From Agrobacterium arsenijevicii (GTDB lineage Bacteria; Pseudomonadota; Alphaproteobacteria; Rhizobiales; Rhizobiaceae), in NCBI GenBank assembly GCA_000949895.1, contig JWIT01000014.1, forward strand, positions 62,001 through 126,000: a stretch of 64,000 nucleotides of DNA. The letters are read 5' to 3'. Under the pieces are notes generated by a model. That model worked only from the letters and a program-made list of their open reading frames with translations. It had not been told where the DNA came from and did not search any database. Below, one piece after another: positions 9,280 through 18,515 of this stretch. A program made the translations under genes and the position numbers. The first letter of the stretch is position 1. Each line of letters opens with the position of its first letter.

Positions 9280-9380
9280 GGTTTTATGCGTTTTTGTTGC
9301 AGCCAACGGCACTGACAGCGCTCCAATGCGCTGCTGTTAGGCGTGTCGCCAACGGCCTCGCAACAAAACACAACAAAACC
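9280..9380. promoter_or_regulatory. Inverted repeat in the divergent promoter of the receiver-like genes
   Basis: Between the divergent receiver-like genes A and B, a T-rich 21-mer at 9280-9300 (GGTTTT...TTGTTGC) recurs as an imperfect reverse complement at 9360-9380 (GCAACAAAAC...AAAACC). About 16 of 21 positions match. The placement between two divergent starts suggests a shared operator or upstream activating site. The binding protein is unknown; the adjacent OmpR-type regulator is one candidate. Confidence 0.4.
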
Positions 9381-9435
9381 GAATAATACTCCACACGGGT
9401 TGGATCTATTGTGATTGCAACCAAAGAGGTTATCG

Positions 9436-9780
9436 ATGTTCAACCTGATTGCCTTCTCGGCGCTGAGACGAATTTGCATTTATCTGCCGGACACGCACAT
9501 CGTCAAATTGCTGGAACGTGCCGTGATCTCGGAGGGTCTTTCATCGGAAAGCACAACAAGCTTGGCCGAATTCGAGGACATGATCCGGCATCGTCACTAT
9601 ACCGCGATCGTCACCGTATCGTCGTGCATACCCGAAATCCGAAAATTGTCGGAGCTGCCGATCATCGACATTCAATGTCTCCTGGATGAGTGGCGACACA
9701 AGAGCGCAACGCTAAAGCCATCTGCATTCGAGGCGATGACCTTCCTTCAAGGAAGCTGCTTCATCGCTGTACGGCGTTAG
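9436..9780 (+). CDS. Receiver-like small protein B
   Basis: 114 residues from the ATG at 9436 with AAAGAGG about 7 bases upstream; earlier in-frame TTG and out-of-frame GTG codons lack such a site. The order of elements matches protein A and protein C: a short strand (RICIYLP), a helix, the strand YTAIVTV, the block LPIIDIQ, then an AFEAMTF helix. The site that would hold the phospho-acceptor Asp is not acidic. No transmembrane or DNA-binding element is visible. Likely a non-phosphorylated receiver-fold protein acting by protein contact, by inference only. Confidence 0.6.
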   Translation: MFNLIAFSALRRICIYLPDTHIVKLLERAVISEGLSSESTTSLAEFEDMIRHRHYTAIVTVSSCIPEIRKLSELPIIDIQCLLDEWRHKSATLKPSAFEAMTFLQGSCFIAVRR

Positions 9781-9849
9781 ACCGTGGTGCCGAGTTCTTG
9801 CCCACTGAACCGCCTTGGAATGACCTTTTCCACTCACGCAGGAGGAACG

Positions 9850-10200
9850 ATGATTCTTCACACTGTGCAATTGGCACGACGACATATTGTTGTCTGCCTC
9901 GAAAACCAGCGAGGACTGGTTCTGGTCACTGAAATTCTAACCGCAGCCAAATTCGCGGTGGTCACCACAGGGGACCTGCGTGAGCTTGTAGCCGAACTCG
10001 CGATCCGCGACCATTACGCAGTCGTCACCACGGGAGAATGGGTTGCGGCTATCGGTCAATTGACCAGACTGCCAATCATCAATCCGCAGGAATATGTCCA
10101 CCGCGGCTCCGAAGGGGATCAGCAACTCAGGTTCGACAGGGCTGCTTTCCTTGTTCAGATATCCTTCTGTCTGAACCAGCATGATGCGACTGCGCAATAG
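9850..10200 (+). CDS. Receiver-like small protein C
   Basis: 116 residues from the ATG at 9850, preceded by GGAGGA. Third member of the local family: strand HIVVCLE, strand YAVVTTG, block LPIINPQEY, then RFDRAAF. It follows gene B by 69 bases in the same direction and is followed by an RND pump operon 122 bases later. As in A and B the acceptor Asp is missing. The tandem arrangement points to local duplication followed by strong divergence. Confidence 0.6.
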   Translation: MILHTVQLARRHIVVCLENQRGLVLVTEILTAAKFAVVTTGDLRELVAELAIRDHYAVVTTGEWVAAIGQLTRLPIINPQEYVHRGSEGDQQLRFDRAAFLVQISFCLNQHDATAQ

Positions 10201-10322
10201 TCAAATTAGATGCCAAACACGCTCGCCGGGCTAGAGCCGGGAGCCTTCGTCGTGAGTTGCCTATCAAAATACTCGGAACGTCATTTCCTGGCTCCGAGCT
10301 TTAAACCAGTAAGGAACGCTTG

Positions 10323-11492
10323 ATGTCCCGTCGTTTGAGACCCGTTGCATCCCTTCTTATTGCCAGCGCGTGTGTGGTGCTTGCAAGCTGCTCGGATGAA
10401 CAGAAAAAACAGGTGGCCGCACCGGCGGCCAAGGTTTCCGTCGTCGAAATCAAGGCAGAAAAACTACCTGTGGTGACGGAGCTTCCGGGACGGGTGGCAC
10501 CCATGGTAACGGCCGGTGTTCGCCCCCGCGTGACGGGAATGGTGCTGAAGCGGGTATTCCAACAGGGCACGACGGTGCGTGAGGGAGATGTCCTCTACAT
10601 TATCGATCCGGAACCGTTCAAGGCGAAGGTAGCGTCGGCACAGGCGGCGCTTGATTCCGCTATCGCCGGGCAAAAACTGGCGCAACAGAAGGCCGATCGC
10701 CAGATACAGCTCTCACAGAACGGTGTCGCAAGTCTCGAGACGAGAGATACTGCCGTCGCCGAATTGGCGCAAAGCAACGCTGATGTCGAACGCGCCCGCG
10801 CTGATCTGAGGACAGGCCAGCTCGAACTGCAGTACACGGAGATCCGCGCCCCAATCAGCGGCAGCATTGGCCGGGCGCTGGTGACCGAAGGTTCGCTGGT
10901 CAGTCCGACATCGGACGTCATGGCCACGATCCAGCAGATCGATCCTGTATACGCCGATTTCACCCAACCCGCCGACAATATGATCAGGCTGAAAAATGCC
11001 GTCGCCGAGGGCAAACTGGAGGCCGATGCCTCTGGCAGCGCACTCCTCAAGCTGGTGTCTGCCGAAGGACGACCCTATCCACATGACGGGAAACTTCTGT
11101 TTTCGGAAGCGACTGCGAATGCGGCTACCGGCCAGGTGATCCTTCGGGGCGAGTTTCCCAACCCGGAAACGAACCTGCTCCCAGGCATGTACGTGCGCGG
11201 GCGGATCGAGCAGGCCACCCTTGACGGTGCTCTTGCGGTACCCGAGCAAGCAATCCAGCGCGACACAGCCGGGATTGCCCAGGTCTACATCGTTGGAGCG
11301 GATAACAAGGTCGAGATCCACCCGGTCTCACTCGGCTGGATTCTCGATGGCAGATGGGTCGTGCTTCAAGGCATCAGCGCTGGCGATCGTGTCATTGTCG
11401 AAGGTTTCCAGCGGATAGCGCCGGGTGCGCAGGTGCAGCCTGAACCCTGGAGCAATCCAGCCCTTGCTCCTCAAACTGTAAACGGGGGCTGA
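10323..11492 (+). CDS. RND efflux periplasmic adaptor (AcrA/MexA-like)
   Basis: 389 residues; ATG at 10323 with AAGGA about 8 bases upstream. The N-terminus carries a lipoprotein signal with lipobox LASC. The rest shows the membrane-fusion layout: a biotinyl-lipoyl-like half (GVRPRVTGMVLKRVF), an alpha-helical hairpin (about 100-165), the second lipoyl half (YTEIRAPISGSIGRAL) and a beta-barrel/membrane-proximal region with LLPGMYVRGRIEQ. It links the inner-membrane pump to an outer-membrane channel. The permease gene follows after 6 bases. No outer-membrane factor is encoded here, so the pump probably borrows one from elsewhere. Confidence 0.95.
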   Translation: MSRRLRPVASLLIASACVVLASCSDEQKKQVAAPAAKVSVVEIKAEKLPVVTELPGRVAPMVTAGVRPRVTGMVLKRVFQQGTTVREGDVLYIIDPEPFKAKVASAQAALDSAIAGQKLAQQKADRQIQLSQNGVASLETRDTAVAELAQSNADVERARADLRTGQLELQYTEIRAPISGSIGRALVTEGSLVSPTSDVMATIQQIDPVYADFTQPADNMIRLKNAVAEGKLEADASGSALLKLVSAEGRPYPHDGKLLFSEATANAATGQVILRGEFPNPETNLLPGMYVRGRIEQATLDGALAVPEQAIQRDTAGIAQVYIVGADNKVEIHPVSLGWILDGRWVVLQGISAGDRVIVEGFQRIAPGAQVQPEPWSNPALAPQTVNGG

Positions 11493-11498
11493 TCTCCT

Positions 11499-14400
11499 AT
11501 GGCTGCTTTTTTCATCGACCGCCCGGTTTTTGCCTGGGTTCTCGCCATCGCCATCATGCTGGCCGGCGCTATCTCCGTCACAATGCTGCCGATCTCGCAA
11601 TATCCGAACGTTGCGCCACCGCAGATCAGGATCGCTGCCACCTATCCCGGCGCCTCTCCGGAAGACACCTATGAAGGCGTCACCCGTCTTCTCGAGGACG
11701 AGCTCAACGGCATACCGGGTTTGCTCTATTACGAGTCGACTTCGGATGCATCCGGGGCAATCACCATCAACGTCACGTTCGAGGCCGGAACCAACGTCGA
11801 TACAGCAGCTGTCGAAGTCCAGAACCGCGTTCGTCGCGTCGAGGCGCGGCTTCCTGCGTCCATCGTGCAGCAGGGTATCAGCGTCGATGCGGCAAGCTCC
11901 GGCACACTCCTGCTTGTCGCCCTGACCTCGAAGTCGGGGTCGACCGACGGCATCGCGCTCGGCGATTATATGAGCCGCAACATCGCCAGTGAGTTACGTC
12001 GCATTCCCGGTGTCGGCAATGTCCAGCAATTCGGCAGCGAGCGAGCGATGCGTGTCTGGGTCGATCCCGACAAGTTGCTCGGGTTCAACTTGTCACCGAA
12101 CGATGTGACAGCGGCGATCAGAGCACAGAATGCGCAGGTTGCCGCCGGCCGTATCGGCGCAGCTCCGGTTGGCACTGAGCGTCGGACCACCGGTTCGCTG
12201 CTCATCAAGGGCCAACTCACCTCCCCTGACGAGTTCGGATTGATCGTCCTTCGCGCCCAGCCGGACGGTTCTACGGTCCGATTGCGCGACGTTGCCCGCA
12301 TCGAAGTGGGCGCCGAGAGCTATAACACCTCGGTTAGAATCAACGGCAAGCCGGCCTCCGGCGCGTCGATCGAACTCGCCCCGGGCGGCAATGCGCTTTC
12401 GGCGGCGACCGCCATCCGCGAGCGGATGGATGAGCTCGCGCCGTCCTTCCCGCAGGACATCGAATACTCCATTCCCTACGATACGACGCCGTTTGTCTCG
12501 ATCTCCATCGAGAAGGTCTTATACACGCTGCTTGAGGCCGTCGTTCTTGTGTTCGCGGTGATGTTCCTGTTCCTGCAGAACGTCCGCTATACCATCATCC
12601 CGACAATCGTCGTGCCGATCGCGCTTCTTGGCGCCTGCGCCGTCATGCTGGTTCTCGGCTTTTCCATCAATGTGCTGACCATGTTCGGCATGGTGCTGGC
12701 GATCGGCATTCTCGTCGATGACGCGATCGTCGTGGTGGAGAACGTCGAGCGCATCATGATGGAGGAAGGTCTTTCTCCCAAGGAAGCAACGAAGAAAGCC
12801 ATGACGCAAATCACCGGTGCGGTTGTCGGCATCACCCTGGTGCTAACATCGGTCTTCATCCCCATGGCGTTTTTCCCCGGCGCGGTCGGCGTCATCTACA
12901 AGCAATTCGCACTGACCATGGTCGCGTCGATCCTGTTCTCGGCGTTTCTGGCATTGTCGCTTACCCCCGCCCTTTGCGCCACATTCCTCGAACCCGTCGA
13001 GAAAGGTCATGGACACGCGAAAAAAGGCTTCTTCGGCTGGTTCAACCGCAAATTCGATGCATCGTCGCGCGGCTACAGCAACTGGGTTGGAAGCCTGCTG
13101 CGCAAGAGTGGGCGGGTGATGCTCGTCTATCTCGTCGTGGTCGGCGCCACGGCATATATCTTCCTGCGGCTTCCGACCGACTTCCTGCCGGTGGAGGATC
13201 AGGGCACTTTGCTCGCGCAAGTCCAGGCACCAGCGGACGCAACAGCGGCACGCACGGCCGAATCCGTTGAGACGATGGAGAAGATCGTCATGGATGATGA
13301 CGCGGTCACCCGTGTCGTTGCCATCAATGGGTTCAGCTTTGCAGGTGCCGGCGAAAATGCGGCTCTTGTCTTCATGACACTCAAGGACTGGAGTGAACGT
13401 ACCGCCGAACAGGCCGCCCCTGCCCTTGCGCAAAAGTTCAACGGGGCGTTCCAATCCATCAAGGACGCCATGGCATTTGCCACTTCGCCACCGGCTATTT
13501 CCGGTCTCGGGACCACCAACGGCTTTGCCTTCCGTCTCCAGGACCGCGGTCAAAGAGGGACTGCGGCACTCACTGCCGCTCGCGACCAGTTTCTCTCTGA
13601 GGCACGCAAGAGCCCTGTTCTTTCAGGCGTGCGTGAAGAAGGTCTGGCGGATGCTCCTCAGATGGTGCTGACCATCGATCGGGAGAAGGCCAACGCCTTT
13701 GGTGTCACCTTTGCCGAAATAAACCAGACGATCAGTACCAATATCGGCTCCTCTTATGCCAATGACTTCCCCAACTCAGGACGCATGCAAAGGGTGACAG
13801 TCCAGGCCGAGCCCGACAAGCGCGGCGATATCTTCGACATCATGACCATGAATGTGCGCAACACAGATGGTGGCATGGTTCCAATTTCGGCTTTCGCCAC
13901 CTATAGCTCGTCAAAGGGGGCCACGCAGCTGGTAGGCTACAATGGTTTCCCGGCAATCCGTCTCAGTGGGCAGGCTGCGCAAGGTTATTCATCCGGTGAT
14001 GCGATCACGGAAGTGGAGCGCATCGCCGGACTACTGCCGGCTGGCTTTGGATATGAATGGAGCGGTCAGTCTCTGCAGGAAATCCAGTCCGGATCACAGG
14101 TTCCGATGTTGCTCGGTCTGTCCTGCCTGCTGGTGTTCCTGTGCCTTGCCGCACTCTACGAAAGCTGGGCTATTCCGCTTTCGGTGATGCTCGTCATTCC
14201 GCTTGGGATCATCGGCTCTCTTGCAGCGGTTATGCTGCGAGACATGCCAAATGACGTCTACTTCAAGGTCGGATTGATCACGATCATCGGATTGTCCGCC
14301 AAGAATGCGATCCTGATCATCGAGTTCGCGAAAGATCTCAGGGCCGAAGGCAAGTCGCTCTTCGACGCCGCTGTCGAGGCCGCTCATCTTCGCTTCCGCC

Positions 14401-14648
14401 CGATCCTCATGACCTCGCTCGCCTTTACGCTCGGCGTCGTTCCGTTGGTGATCGCAAGTGGCGCCGGCTCAGGAAGCCAGACGGCAATCGGGACCGGCGT
14501 CATGGGCGGCATGATCTCGGCCACGGTCCTTGCGATCTTCTTTGTGCCGGTGTTCTTCGTATTCGTGCTCGGCCTCACGCAGAGAGGGAAAACTGCGCAG
14601 GCGATTTCCAGCAAGAATGCTGAGCCCTCCGCAAGCATTGGACCGTAA
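11499..14648 (+). CDS. RND multidrug efflux permease (AcrB/MexB, HAE-1)
   Basis: 1049 residues, the usual length for the HAE-1 family. It starts with FFIDRPVFAWVLAI, typical of the family, and has twelve predicted membrane segments in two sets around two large periplasmic loops. The proton-relay acidic pair is visible in GILVDDAIVVVEN. The second repeat shows the characteristic GLSAKNAILIIEFAK. It drives proton-coupled export of amphiphilic compounds. Immediate linkage to the adaptor gene marks one operon. Proximity to the aromatic oxidation genes and the two-component system suggests solvent or phenolic defence, by inference. Confidence 0.96.
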   Translation: MAAFFIDRPVFAWVLAIAIMLAGAISVTMLPISQYPNVAPPQIRIAATYPGASPEDTYEGVTRLLEDELNGIPGLLYYESTSDASGAITINVTFEAGTNVDTAAVEVQNRVRRVEARLPASIVQQGISVDAASSGTLLLVALTSKSGSTDGIALGDYMSRNIASELRRIPGVGNVQQFGSERAMRVWVDPDKLLGFNLSPNDVTAAIRAQNAQVAAGRIGAAPVGTERRTTGSLLIKGQLTSPDEFGLIVLRAQPDGSTVRLRDVARIEVGAESYNTSVRINGKPASGASIELAPGGNALSAATAIRERMDELAPSFPQDIEYSIPYDTTPFVSISIEKVLYTLLEAVVLVFAVMFLFLQNVRYTIIPTIVVPIALLGACAVMLVLGFSINVLTMFGMVLAIGILVDDAIVVVENVERIMMEEGLSPKEATKKAMTQITGAVVGITLVLTSVFIPMAFFPGAVGVIYKQFALTMVASILFSAFLALSLTPALCATFLEPVEKGHGHAKKGFFGWFNRKFDASSRGYSNWVGSLLRKSGRVMLVYLVVVGATAYIFLRLPTDFLPVEDQGTLLAQVQAPADATAARTAESVETMEKIVMDDDAVTRVVAINGFSFAGAGENAALVFMTLKDWSERTAEQAAPALAQKFNGAFQSIKDAMAFATSPPAISGLGTTNGFAFRLQDRGQRGTAALTAARDQFLSEARKSPVLSGVREEGLADAPQMVLTIDREKANAFGVTFAEINQTISTNIGSSYANDFPNSGRMQRVTVQAEPDKRGDIFDIMTMNVRNTDGGMVPISAFATYSSSKGATQLVGYNGFPAIRLSGQAAQGYSSGDAITEVERIAGLLPAGFGYEWSGQSLQEIQSGSQVPMLLGLSCLLVFLCLAALYESWAIPLSVMLVIPLGIIGSLAAVMLRDMPNDVYFKVGLITIIGLSAKNAILIIEFAKDLRAEGKSLFDAAVEAAHLRFRPILMTSLAFTLGVVPLVIASGAGSGSQTAIGTGVMGGMISATVLAIFFVPVFFVFVLGLTQRGKTAQAISSKNAEPSASIGP

Positions 14649-14650
14649 AC

Positions 14651-14688
14651 GGTTGGACGGCAGCGCGAATGGTGCCGCCGTCCAAACC
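14651..14688 (+). terminator. Hairpin after the RND operon
   Basis: A 9-bp perfect stem (TTGGACGGC with GCCGTCCAA) around a 15-base loop begins a few bases after the permease stop codon. No T-run follows, so it may be a Rho-dependent or mRNA-stabilising structure rather than a classical terminator. Confidence 0.45.
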
Positions 14689-14790
14689 TCTACAAAGGGG
14701 AACGCCCAATGCTGAAAACGTCGTCTGTCGTTGGGCCATTTAAACTCGGAAATAAATTGACATCCCTTACTTTGTTGTCGGGACCGTGTG

Positions 14791-15213
14791 ATGAAAAGCA
14801 AAACCATACCCAACCCAATAGACGTTCATGTCGGAGAAAAAATTCGCGCACGCCGCATTGCGCTCGGTATGAGTATGGAAACTCTGGGCAAACAGCTCGG
14901 AGTTACCTTTCAGCAAATCCAGAAGTATGAACGAGGTGCCAACAGGGTAAGCGCAAGTCGGCTGCAGAACATTGCCACTGCCCTTGGCGTCCCCGTGCGG
15001 CATTTTTTCGAGGGCACGCCTGGTGAGCAAAGCACCTCTGACGCAACCAAAACCACCGCGTTCGACCTTCCCGAATTCATTCAGTTCGTATCTTCGGTAG
15101 AGGGGCAGCAGTTGAACAGTGCTTTCGTGAAAATTGAGGACCCGGCAGTCCGAAAACGTATCATCGCCCTGATTAAGACAGTTGGTGCGGGAGAGATAAC
15201 GAGGCGGCGGTAG
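14791..15213 (+). CDS. XRE-family transcriptional regulator
   Basis: 140 residues from the ATG at 14791 (a GTG one codon earlier is also possible). An N-terminal helix-turn-helix of the Cro/CI type is clear at about residues 10-70 (GEKIRARRIALGMSMETLGK, then FQQIQKYERGANRVSASRL). The C-terminal helical extension is typical of a large rhizobial family often carried in many copies per genome. It could regulate the pump operon just upstream, but no operator was identified. Confidence 0.9.
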   Translation: MKSKTIPNPIDVHVGEKIRARRIALGMSMETLGKQLGVTFQQIQKYERGANRVSASRLQNIATALGVPVRHFFEGTPGEQSTSDATKTTAFDLPEFIQFVSSVEGQQLNSAFVKIEDPAVRKRIIALIKTVGAGEITRRR

Positions 15214-15298
15214 AGCCATAGAGGCCACGGCCATGCCGCGGCGGTATGATAAAGTTGGCCGGAGGTCGCACCGCGACGAACTCCGGCCGATGGAGACA

Positions 15299-15907
15299 TC
15301 AGGCAAAGGCTGCAATCTGACCTTTCGCCTTGGCGATCTCTGCTGCTTTGGCATCATCGCCCATCGCGAGGCCTTCGGCTCGCACAACCGTGACATCGGT
15401 CAGTCCGATGAAGCCGAGCACGCCAAGCAGGTAGGATTCGTGATGTTCCAAAGAAGCGGCAGGGCTACCCTCGCCATAGGCTCCGCCGCGGGTAGACGCC
15501 AAGAAGACCTTCTTGCCTGACGGAAGCAGGCTTTCAGGACCGTTAGTTCCGTATTGGAAGGTTTTTCCCGCGATAACGACGCGGTCGATCCAGGATTTGA
15601 GTTGGGTCGAGATCGTAAAATTGTACATTGGCGCACCGATCACGATGATATCGGCGGCAAATAGTTCCTCGATATAGGCGCCGCCCTTGCCCAGGTCGGC
15701 TCCAAGATCGGCGTCCTCGACAGGCGCGCCCTGAAACACTGCCATATGGGCGCTCGATAGATGCAGCGGCGATTGTGCGTCGAGATCATGATAGGTGACC
15801 TCAGCGCCGGGGTTCAAGACGACAAGACGATCTACTATGGCAGCCGACAGGTCACGACTGGCGGAGTAGGCGCCCAAAATACTGGAATCGAGGTGGAGGA
15901 TGTTCAT
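15299..15907 (-). CDS. azoR: FMN-dependent NADH-azoreductase / quinone reductase, copy 1
   Basis: 202 residues from the ATG at 15907. The flavodoxin-like fold is shown by MNILHLDSS at the start and the FMN/active-site segment IIVIGAPMYNFTISTQLKSWIDR. AzoR enzymes reduce quinones and azo dyes by two electrons and protect against thiol-reactive electrophiles. It is the last gene of a minus-strand series VOC protein, DoxX, LysR regulator, which resembles the quinone-stress (Mhq-like) gene sets of other bacteria. A second AzoR gene lies at 20256. Confidence 0.93.
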   Translation of the reverse strand: MNILHLDSSILGAYSASRDLSAAIVDRLVVLNPGAEVTYHDLDAQSPLHLSSAHMAVFQGAPVEDADLGADLGKGGAYIEELFAADIIVIGAPMYNFTISTQLKSWIDRVVIAGKTFQYGTNGPESLLPSGKKVFLASTRGGAYGEGSPAASLEHHESYLLGVLGFIGLTDVTVVRAEGLAMGDDAKAAEIAKAKGQIAAFA

Positions 15908-16047
15908 CGGTTTTATCCTTTCGGGAGGGTGAAAGAGGGAGAGGATTCTGCGGCCGGTCGTTTCCAGGAGGGTCCACATGGATCAGACCTCGCCAGACCA
16001 GCGGGACAGCGGAAGAAGGGGTGAAATCGCCACCAGGAAGATCAGTT

Positions 16048-16956
16048 TCATCGCGCCACCCGGGTCGTATCGGCAAGGGTCAGGCGCAACCGGATGTTCC
16101 AGGGATCGGAGATGACCAAGTGTCCCTCCTCGTCCTGCGGCGGTTTGCCGGCATCCGTCAGGCGCGAGGTGACAGTTGCCAGAGTTTCGGAATCGCGCAG
16201 GAGGAGCTCCACCTCGGCAAGCCCCGTCGTACCCTCACGGCGTATCCCGGCTCCGGCGATCTGCCAGGTGTTGCCCGCAAGCTGGTGATGATAACCACCG
16301 GTACTGTAGAAGCTGACCGTCGGCGCCGCCGCGTTGATCTTGAAGCCAAGAAGCTTGCCATAGAAGGAATCGGCAGAGCCGATATCGCCGACTTGCAGAT
16401 GAACATGGCCAACCGTGCCAACCGCCGGCATGCCATTCCAGTCAAGTGTCGTCGATCGTGACAATTCACCCAGATCAAGCGGGCCTGCCCCCATCTGGAT
16501 GACTTGCTGAATCCGTGTCCATGTCGAACTCGGCCGATCGGCATAGATTTCGACGCCGTTGCCTTCGGGATCCGTCAGATAGACGGCTTCGCTGACAAGA
16601 TGATCCGATGCCCCAGTCAGACGGATCCGCAACCGGAGCACATGACGCACCCAAGCACCGAGATCATCGCGCGAGGGAAGCAGGAATGCGATGTGGTAGA
16701 GCCCAGCGCTACGCGGTGAATTAGGTAACGCGTCGGGATCGTGTCGCAGGGAGATGAGGATACGACCATCGACACCGAGGTGGAGCGTGGCTCCCTCCTG
16801 CGCAATCGGCTCCAGGCCCATGACCTCGCGATAGAAGCGGGTCACGCGATCCAGATCCCGGACCCCGAGGGTGACGGCACCTATCCTGATTGGCGCGCAT
16901 GCAGCAATATCATCGCGTATTGCCTCGGCCATTTGCGAGTTCTCTGTCGAAATCAT
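16048..16956 (-). CDS. Two-domain VOC protein (catechol dioxygenase/CatE-like)
   Basis: 302 residues from the ATG at 16956, which has AGGAG about 6 bases upstream. Two vicinal-oxygen-chelate domains are visible: one opening with IGAVTLGVRDLDRVTRFY (about 30-140) and a second with VGHVHLQVGDIGSADSFYG (about 165-290). This is the layout of CatE/MhqA ring-cleaving dioxygenases, including the His of VGHVHLQ as a likely metal ligand. Within the AzoR/DoxX set it probably removes hydroquinones or catechols. The substrate is not determined. Confidence 0.85.
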   Translation of the reverse strand: MISTENSQMAEAIRDDIAACAPIRIGAVTLGVRDLDRVTRFYREVMGLEPIAQEGATLHLGVDGRILISLRHDPDALPNSPRSAGLYHIAFLLPSRDDLGAWVRHVLRLRIRLTGASDHLVSEAVYLTDPEGNGVEIYADRPSSTWTRIQQVIQMGAGPLDLGELSRSTTLDWNGMPAVGTVGHVHLQVGDIGSADSFYGKLLGFKINAAAPTVSFYSTGGYHHQLAGNTWQIAGAGIRREGTTGLAEVELLLRDSETLATVTSRLTDAGKPPQDEEGHLVISDPWNIRLRLTLADTTRVAR

Positions 16957-16994
16957 GGAACGCTCCTGAGATATGGGGACGGCGGTCTGTGCGC

Positions 16995-17438
16995 TCAGTT
17001 CCGAGGCGCGATAGGCGCTTTCTTCGAACGGCCCCAGAAGATGAAGATCACAAGGCCAAGCAGCAGAGCATTCAACGGGAGAACCGCGAATTCTCCACGA
17101 AAGCTGTGAAAGCCGGCGGCGAGAAGCTGAAGTACCATGCAGCACAGAGCAGCGATCACAGTCAGACGCGGCAGGATACGCGTGAGGGACGGCAAAATCA
17201 GACCGAATCCGCCCGCGAGATCGATGAGGCCGATCGCTCGCACGAAGACCGGTGACAGTTCACCGGTCCAGGGCATCATGGCCGAGAGTTCGGGAATGGG
17301 CGTGGTGAGCTTCATCACACCAGACATGCAGAACAGTCCGGCCGCAACGATTTGGGCCAGCCAGATACCGATGCGCAGCGGCTTGCCCGCAGGGGAGAGA
17401 ACCGGTTGAGAATGTTCTTTCATTTGGAGGGTCGACAT
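16995..17438 (-). CDS. DoxX-family membrane protein
   Basis: 147 residues from the ATG at 17438, with GGAG just upstream. Four hydrophobic helices; LRIGIWLAQIVAAGLFCMSGVMKL and the following segments match the DoxX family, integral membrane proteins linked to redox or quinone metabolism and thiol stress. It lies 38 bases upstream of the VOC gene on the same strand and probably heads the VOC-AzoR operon. Confidence 0.88.
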   Translation of the reverse strand: MSTLQMKEHSQPVLSPAGKPLRIGIWLAQIVAAGLFCMSGVMKLTTPIPELSAMMPWTGELSPVFVRAIGLIDLAGGFGLILPSLTRILPRLTVIAALCCMVLQLLAAGFHSFRGEFAVLPLNALLLGLVIFIFWGRSKKAPIAPRN

Positions 17439-17515
17439 TGTGGTCTCCACGGGTGGGGAACGATGTCAGAAGACTACAAAAGGAAACCAAACAAAAAAAT
17501 CGGCATAGTATTGAT

Positions 17516-17525
17516 GATGATCATC
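17516..17525. promoter_or_regulatory. Palindrome upstream of doxX, possible LysR site
   Basis: The perfect 10-bp palindrome GATGATCATC sits about 80 bases upstream of the DoxX start and downstream of the LysR gene, within an AT-rich intergenic segment. The distance fits a LysR-type activator site for the DoxX-VOC-AzoR genes. Only the symmetry is seen; binding is inferred. Confidence 0.3.
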
Positions 17526-17588
17526 GGATAATTCGATGGAGATGGAACCTTCAGTCTGGTCCCCAGAGCATGACCTACCGTGTCTGAC

Positions 17589-18515
17589 CTACATGTAAGA
17601 CGCCATTAAGCTGGTCTTAAAAGCGCCCTCACCAAACGCTGCAAGCAGTTCGGTACCGGCGGGACCCGGCGGGCGTTGTCGATAATGAGCAGCGACAATG
17701 TCGAAACGGGGCAAATGATCGCTCCCATCCCAGCGCTCAACCTGCAGCAAGACCAGTCGTCCCGCTGCAATATCCGCAGCTACCAGCGGCTCGGGCATAC
17801 TGCCCCACCCCAGCCCCTCTCGCAGGAGAGTGTGCTTGGTCGTCAAGTCCGTGACCCGCCAACTGTCAAGCGCCGCAATCCCATAATCTGGGGTCGTCGA
17901 GTGTTTGCGTGGATCCGTCAATACGATCTGCAGTTCTTCGCGGAGCATATCACTTGTGATCGGCCTCGAAGTCTGAGCAAGCGGATGATCGGGAGCTGCG
18001 ACGGCAACAAGATCGACGGTCGAATGATGTGTTCTATCAAGGACATTTGGCAATCCGAGATCAACAAGCAACGCAATATCCAGCGTGCCTTCGATCAGCA
18101 TCTCTGACAGTCCAAAGGATTCTCGGACAATCCGGATCGCAACTGTCGGAAACTGTGCACGGAATGTCTTCAAATATGGAGCAAGCTGAGCAACGGGCAG
18201 CAGTTCGGAAAGTCCAAGACGCACCTCAGCTTCCAACCCACGAACCATGGCCTTGGCTTGGCCGCGAAACTCGTTGACGTCCGCCAATATCCGCCGCGCT
18301 CTCGGCAAAAGCGCCTTACCGGATGCGGTCAACGTCGGGCGATAATCGTTTCGATCAAACAGTGGCGTACCAATCTGGTCCTCCAGCTTTTGTATCGAAT
18401 AGGTAATCGCAGACTGAGCACGATTGAGCGCCCGTGCAGCGCCAGAGAAACTGCCAGCGTCGACGGCCGTCGTGAAAACCATCAGTTGGTCAATCGTTAA
18501 AGAGTCCATGTCCAT
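17589..18515 (-). CDS. LysR-family transcriptional regulator
   Basis: 308 residues from the ATG at 18515 (18509 is an alternative); upstream in-frame codons lack family similarity. The N-terminal winged HTH is typical (LTIDQLMVFTTAVDAGSFSG, ALNRAQSAITYSIQKLE), followed by a periplasmic-binding-like effector domain. It lies between a minus-strand DoxX-VOC-AzoR series and a plus-strand membrane protein-YceI-AzoR series, so it is the likely regulator of both. Confidence 0.93.
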   Translation of the reverse strand: MDMDSLTIDQLMVFTTAVDAGSFSGAARALNRAQSAITYSIQKLEDQIGTPLFDRNDYRPTLTASGKALLPRARRILADVNEFRGQAKAMVRGLEAEVRLGLSELLPVAQLAPYLKTFRAQFPTVAIRIVRESFGLSEMLIEGTLDIALLVDLGLPNVLDRTHHSTVDLVAVAAPDHPLAQTSRPITSDMLREELQIVLTDPRKHSTTPDYGIAALDSWRVTDLTTKHTLLREGLGWGSMPEPLVAADIAAGRLVLLQVERWDGSDHLPRFDIVAAHYRQRPPGPAGTELLAAFGEGAFKTSLMASYM

